Notes under the pieces: model-generated
Seen by the model: the letters and a program-made list of their open reading frames with translations, nothing else
Databases searched by the model: none
Told to the model about the DNA's origin: nothing
Part shown: piece after piece, positions 32,601 through 34,696 of the stretch
How positions within the stretch are numbered: the first letter of the stretch is position 1
How the letters are laid out: every line of letters starts with the position of its first letter
Program-made: the position numbers and the translations under genes
Assembly (NCBI GenBank): GCA_016202485.1
Contig: JACQOP010000074.1
Location: forward strand, 1 to 34,696
Length of the DNA stretch: 34,696 nt
Source: Chloroflexota bacterium
Lineage (GTDB): Bacteria > Chloroflexota > Dehalococcoidia > Lucifugimonadales > JACPCL1
Direction of reading: 5' to 3'

Positions 32601-33325
32601 TGACGCTGTTCCGGCGGGCGCTGGAGGCTGCCCGGGGAGCCGGCTACCTCTTTGCAGAGGCAGGAGCCATTTGCGCCCTGGGCTCTGTGTATGCCCAGAT
32701 CAGCCAGAAATACCTGGAGCAGGCACAGGAGCACCTTGCCCAAGGCGCTGACCTTATGGAGCACCCCTTTGGCCGTGTGATGGCGGCCCAGAGCTGGACC
32801 GACATGGGGTTTTGCCTTCTCATCCAGGGGAAGTTGGATGAAGCTGATAAGCTTTTCCAGAAGGCGTTAGCAGAACGCACCACCATGCGGTACCTCCTTC
32901 GTCCCGCAGGCCTGGTTGGGCTGGCCAAGGTGTCCCTTGCCCGTGGGGACCTGGCGGAGGCTGCACGGCTGGAGGAGGAGGGGCGCACCTTTGCCAGGGA
33001 ACGAGGGATGAGGCACTTCTTCCCGCTTACCGGGTTGATGCAGGCCACGGTGGCAGACGCCAGGGGTGACGCTGGTAGAGCTTTGGACTGCCTTGCCCAA
33101 GCTGAGGCGGAGGCCCTTGCCTTGCAATTACGCCCCATGGTGCTGGAGGCTCGTGCGGCCCTAGCGAATAGGCTGGCCATTGCGGGACGCCGTGACCAGG
33201 CAGATGCTAAACGGGCTGAGGCCAGGCAGACGATTGACGAAATGGCCCATCTCTTTCAGACTGCCGAGTTGCGGCAGGCCTTTGTGGAGCATGAACTGTC
33301 CAAGCTGGGAGTTCAAGCCTCCTGA
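29609..33325 (+). CDS. Zinc-ribbon/class III cyclase/AAA ATPase/TPR signalling protein
   Basis: 1238 aa. A double zinc ribbon (CxxC pairs at 3-6, 17-20, 28-31, 42-45) is followed by a Pro-rich linker and a class III nucleotide cyclase domain (about 98-285). Metal-binding Asp109 (FSDVRGST) and Asp153 (MGDAILAFFG) and transition-state Asn230/Arg234 (NLASR) are present. The base-contact positions read Arg149 and Thr223 rather than the usual Lys and Asp/Thr. Next is an AAA/STAND-type ATPase with Walker A GEAGLGKS (about 329-336) and a Walker-B-like LVFEDLHWAD (about 474-483). The last about 500 residues are TPR repeats. The layout resembles soluble-AC-like bacterial cyclases. AAAGGAG precedes ATG 29609. 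No membrane segment is seen, so it is a cytoplasmic integrator. It should make cAMP (cGMP not excluded), opposed by the upstream phosphodiesterase. Confidence 0.88.
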   Translation: MNCTQCQATNPVGARFCMNCGAPLARTCPSCSAEAPPQARFCPNCGHQLQGAVAASPQPPVAIAPPKAPAPSPGLHQYIPPELLDKLEYARTHGGMLGERRIVTMLFSDVRGSTAAASTLDPEEWAEIMKGAFEYLIAPVYRYEGTLARLMGDAILAFFGAPIAHEDDPQRAVLAGLEILEGIRPFKERVKQQWGLDFDVRIGINTGLVVVGEVGSDLRLEYTAMGDAINLASRMEQTAQPGTLQVSDNTHRFIAPLFDAEDLGGIEVKGKTEPVRAYRILGAKAMPGQLRGIQGLQSVLVGRDRDLATLKERVEELRRGSGQIVAVMGEAGLGKSRLVAELRRWLSDEGVIASPDVPAAAGLPTINWLEGRSLSYETASPYAPFLDILNQTFALPEEASDEEKYQRILHTLSVVNPGGEHNSAPYLATLLGVKLSGEALERVRYLEPPRLREKVFNAFNDLVKGLATFRPLTLVFEDLHWADATSLDLLEQLLPLTDQVPLMLLPVFRPQRQEPSWRIHEGASRDYFHRYTAIQLEPLGEEDARALVANLLYIEGLPERLRALILQKAEGNPFFVEEVIRSLLDAGAVVRDGAHWRATREIESIAVPDTIAGVLTTRLDRLEEEERRVIQTAAVIGREFQYDILRDTHNQPQDNLELAMADLLRRGLLREKSRIPQRVYSFKHSLIQETAYGSLLLSRRRELHRLVAESIQRLDPRRAGDIGRHYLEAREFVKALPYLVEEGERAAQASSNTEAIFYFRKAVEILETQKDASLARRAYDGLGGAQALSLDVDGAAETFHKMIHEADAYGNLPMKVSAFNKLGRITALMQGQFPEAEKHLMEAERLAIISEDLPGLTELHMSYCAVRTISGEIDDALDHQRRAIEIGNKSNIEDLRLFGASHCANSLTYLTRFDEALPQARHALAEAEKAGNSRFVTEPLIFAIPYCLFTMGDIKGAEEAAQRGTELATHIGAIDNEALGAYTWGLLLRYQGRYEEAMTLFRRALEAARGAGYLFAEAGAICALGSVYAQISQKYLEQAQEHLAQGADLMEHPFGRVMAAQSWTDMGFCLLIQGKLDEADKLFQKALAERTTMRYLLRPAGLVGLAKVSLARGDLAEAARLEEEGRTFARERGMRHFFPLTGLMQATVADARGDAGRALDCLAQAEAEALALQLRPMVLEARAALANRLAIAGRRDQADAKRAEARQTIDEMAHLFQTAELRQAFVEHELSKLGVQAS

Positions 33326-33383
33326 CCGCACCCATCTGCTCATAAGGGTTACGTAGCTTACAGAGCACCCATACGAGGCAGCT

Positions 33384-34394
33384 ATGAGTAAGCGGATTAT
33401 TGTTTGCTTGGACGGTACTTGGAACAGCCACGACCAGAAGTGGCCCACCAACGTGGTAAAACTGGCCCGTTCCGTGGTGCCTGTTGCCCCCGATGGGGTC
33501 AGCCAGGTTGTGTACTACGATAATGGAGTTGGTACGGGGAACCTGTTGGACCGCCTGACGGGAGGGGCCTTTGGTGGAGGCCTGGAGCAAAACATCGGCG
33601 ATGGCTACCATTTCCTCATGCACAACTATGCTGAGGGCGACGCCATTTTCATCTTCGGCTACAGCCGGGGCGCATATACTGCCCGAAGCCTTTCGGGCCT
33701 TATCCGGAAGTGCGGTATCCTACAAAAGGTCCATTCCGAGAAGTACCCGGAAGCCTTAGCCCTGTACCGGCGGAGCGACGTGCACCCCAATGCTGAGGAG
33801 GCCCAACGGTTCCGAGAGGCCTATTCACGAGTGGTTGAAATCTGGTGTCTAGGAGTATGGGACACCGTGGGAGCATTGGGCGTCCCGGTAGGGGTCTTCC
33901 GCACCCTTAACAAGAAGAAATATGAGTTCCACGATGTGGAGCTGAGCCGGTATGTCCGGCACGGGTACCATGCCCTGGCGATTGATGAGAGGCGTAAACC
34001 CTTCACGCCAACCTTGTGGGCGGATATGCCCAAGGAGGGGCAGGTTGTGGAACAAGTCTGGTTTGCCGGCGGGCACAGCAACGTTGGAGGTGGTAACGCC
34101 GACACCAGCCTTTCCGACCTATCGCTGCAGTGGATGCTGGCGAAAGCCGCCGAATGCGGTCTGGGCCTAGACCAGGAGTACCTTTCCCAGATCACCAGGC
34201 CCAATGCCCTGGGCCCCATGCATACCGAGGTCCCCTCCTTCTACCGCTTGCTGGGGACCTATGTGCGTCCCATAGGCCGCGCCGATCACCAAGAGGCCCT
34301 GCACCCCAGCGTGATGGAGCGGCTGGACAGCCCGGCTTTGAACTACCAGCCCCGGAACGTGCTGGACTTTTTGCACAAAGACGGGCAGGGATAG
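33384..34394 (+). CDS. DUF2235 (Tle1-like) alpha/beta hydrolase
   Basis: 336 aa. It opens RIIVCLDGTWN, the signature of DUF2235 proteins, a branch of alpha/beta hydrolases that includes the Tle1 phospholipase effectors. The nucleophile motif FGYSRGA gives Ser94; Asp160 (VWDTVGALG) and His230 (AGGHSNVGGG) complete the likely triad. There is no signal peptide and no T6SS gene nearby, so a housekeeping or signalling hydrolase is more likely than an effector. The ribosome-binding site is weak. It follows the cyclase by 58 nt on the same strand and may belong to the cyclic-nucleotide operon. Confidence 0.82.
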   Translation: MSKRIIVCLDGTWNSHDQKWPTNVVKLARSVVPVAPDGVSQVVYYDNGVGTGNLLDRLTGGAFGGGLEQNIGDGYHFLMHNYAEGDAIFIFGYSRGAYTARSLSGLIRKCGILQKVHSEKYPEALALYRRSDVHPNAEEAQRFREAYSRVVEIWCLGVWDTVGALGVPVGVFRTLNKKKYEFHDVELSRYVRHGYHALAIDERRKPFTPTLWADMPKEGQVVEQVWFAGGHSNVGGGNADTSLSDLSLQWMLAKAAECGLGLDQEYLSQITRPNALGPMHTEVPSFYRLLGTYVRPIGRADHQEALHPSVMERLDSPALNYQPRNVLDFLHKDGQG

Positions 34395-34696
34395 GAGCCA
34401 ATTACAGGGCGACTTCCCCCCATGTCCAGATAACGCATCTTTTCCTGGTGCCCTGACAGGAGAACAACTGATGTTCTTGGTCTAGCCTTTTGCGGCTGTA
34501 GCGAGAGCCGGGCCGATGCCCCGGCCCTGTGCGGGCACGCGGAGGGGGTGAGGGATTCCCCGATGCATCGGGGCGGAGCGCATGGAATCGCAAAGGCAGT
34601 TTGACCACTTCGCTCTAGAATGACCATTGCCTTTTCTGGTGAGCCGCTCCAAGAGCCGTCAACCCGCCTTACACGCACTTGATCACGTGTCAAGAC
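34395..34696. other. Non-coding tail with hairpins and a repeat
   Basis: The last 302 bases hold no credible gene; the 116-aa minus ORF is not protein-like. They contain a hairpin (GGGCCG/CGGCCC, 34510-34527), the 16-nt perfect palindrome CCCCGATGCATCGGGG (34558-34573) and copy 2 of the shared motif (34601-34624). Confidence 0.6.
34601..34624 (+). repeat. Shared intergenic motif, copy 2
   Basis: It matches 18600-18623 at 22 of 24 positions (TTGACCAC, TCGCTCTAG and ATGAC are shared). In both places it follows palindromic GC-rich DNA, so the repeat unit is probably longer and degenerate. Confidence 0.55.

Noticed and set aside
33384-34394. Type VI secretion effector
   Set aside because: DUF2235 resembles Tle1, but no T6SS component, immunity gene or VgrG/PAAR is nearby.
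34601-34620. TTGACC...TAGAAT as a promoter
   Set aside because: The two hexamer-like elements are only 9 nt apart, too close for sigma70, and the same stretch recurs as a repeat at 18.6 kb.

Overview
The window is about 34.7 kb of GC-rich bacterial chromosome. Nothing in it is a phage, plasmid or insertion sequence. The gene content suggests a heterotrophic Chloroflexota, perhaps a Dehalococcoidia or SAR202-like lineage. The grounds are two luciferase-like (LLM) oxidoreductases, two class III CoA-transferases, a stand-alone xanthine-dehydrogenase-type large subunit, short MetE-like and ComDE-like enzymes, a large Zn-ribbon/cyclase/AAA/TPR protein and a TPTPTP linker in a surface protein. That assignment is inference; no rRNA or single-copy marker gene is present.

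Region by region (+ strand unless stated). 134-6065 is a tight carbon block: an AceE-like pyruvate dehydrogenase E1, then MmgE/PrpD, PrpB-type lyase and a citrate/2-methylcitrate synthase. The last three form a plausible methylcitrate route that turns propionyl-CoA and oxaloacetate into pyruvate and succinate; the E1 could use the pyruvate. 6178-9471 holds an LLM oxidoreductase, a membrane-anchored LamG-like surface protein and a phosphotriesterase-family hydrolase, each apparently with its own promoter. 9569-12867 is an OmpR/HisKA two-component pair followed by a secreted FnIII/PxKF protein and a strong terminator. A small membrane ORF (minus) converges on that terminator. 13304-15631 is a molybdopterin hydroxylase large subunit. 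15822-20999 is a run of small metabolic genes: an ICMT-like membrane methyltransferase, two aldo/keto reductases, a MetE-like methyltransferase and a split thiamine-diphosphate decarboxylase (ComD/ComE-like). 21096-28578 is all on the minus strand: an LLM oxidoreductase, an alpha/beta hydrolase, a winged-helix SAM methyltransferase, a TPR-LuxR regulator whose frame is broken at a slippery T6A run, and a tandem CoA-transferase pair. 28817-34394 returns to the plus strand: an MBL-fold cyclic-nucleotide phosphodiesterase candidate, a 1238-aa class III cyclase and a DUF2235 hydrolase.

The most interesting items are: the LuxR frameshift exactly at U UUU UUA; a CoA-transferase pair in which only one member keeps the catalytic Asp; the cyclic-nucleotide synthesis/degradation pair joined to a DUF2235 protein; a ComE-like subunit with GDG changed to SEG; and a dispersed hairpin repeat whose two copies (window start and 22.1 kb) differ by a compensatory base-pair change. 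All calls come from reading the sequence; no database search was run.
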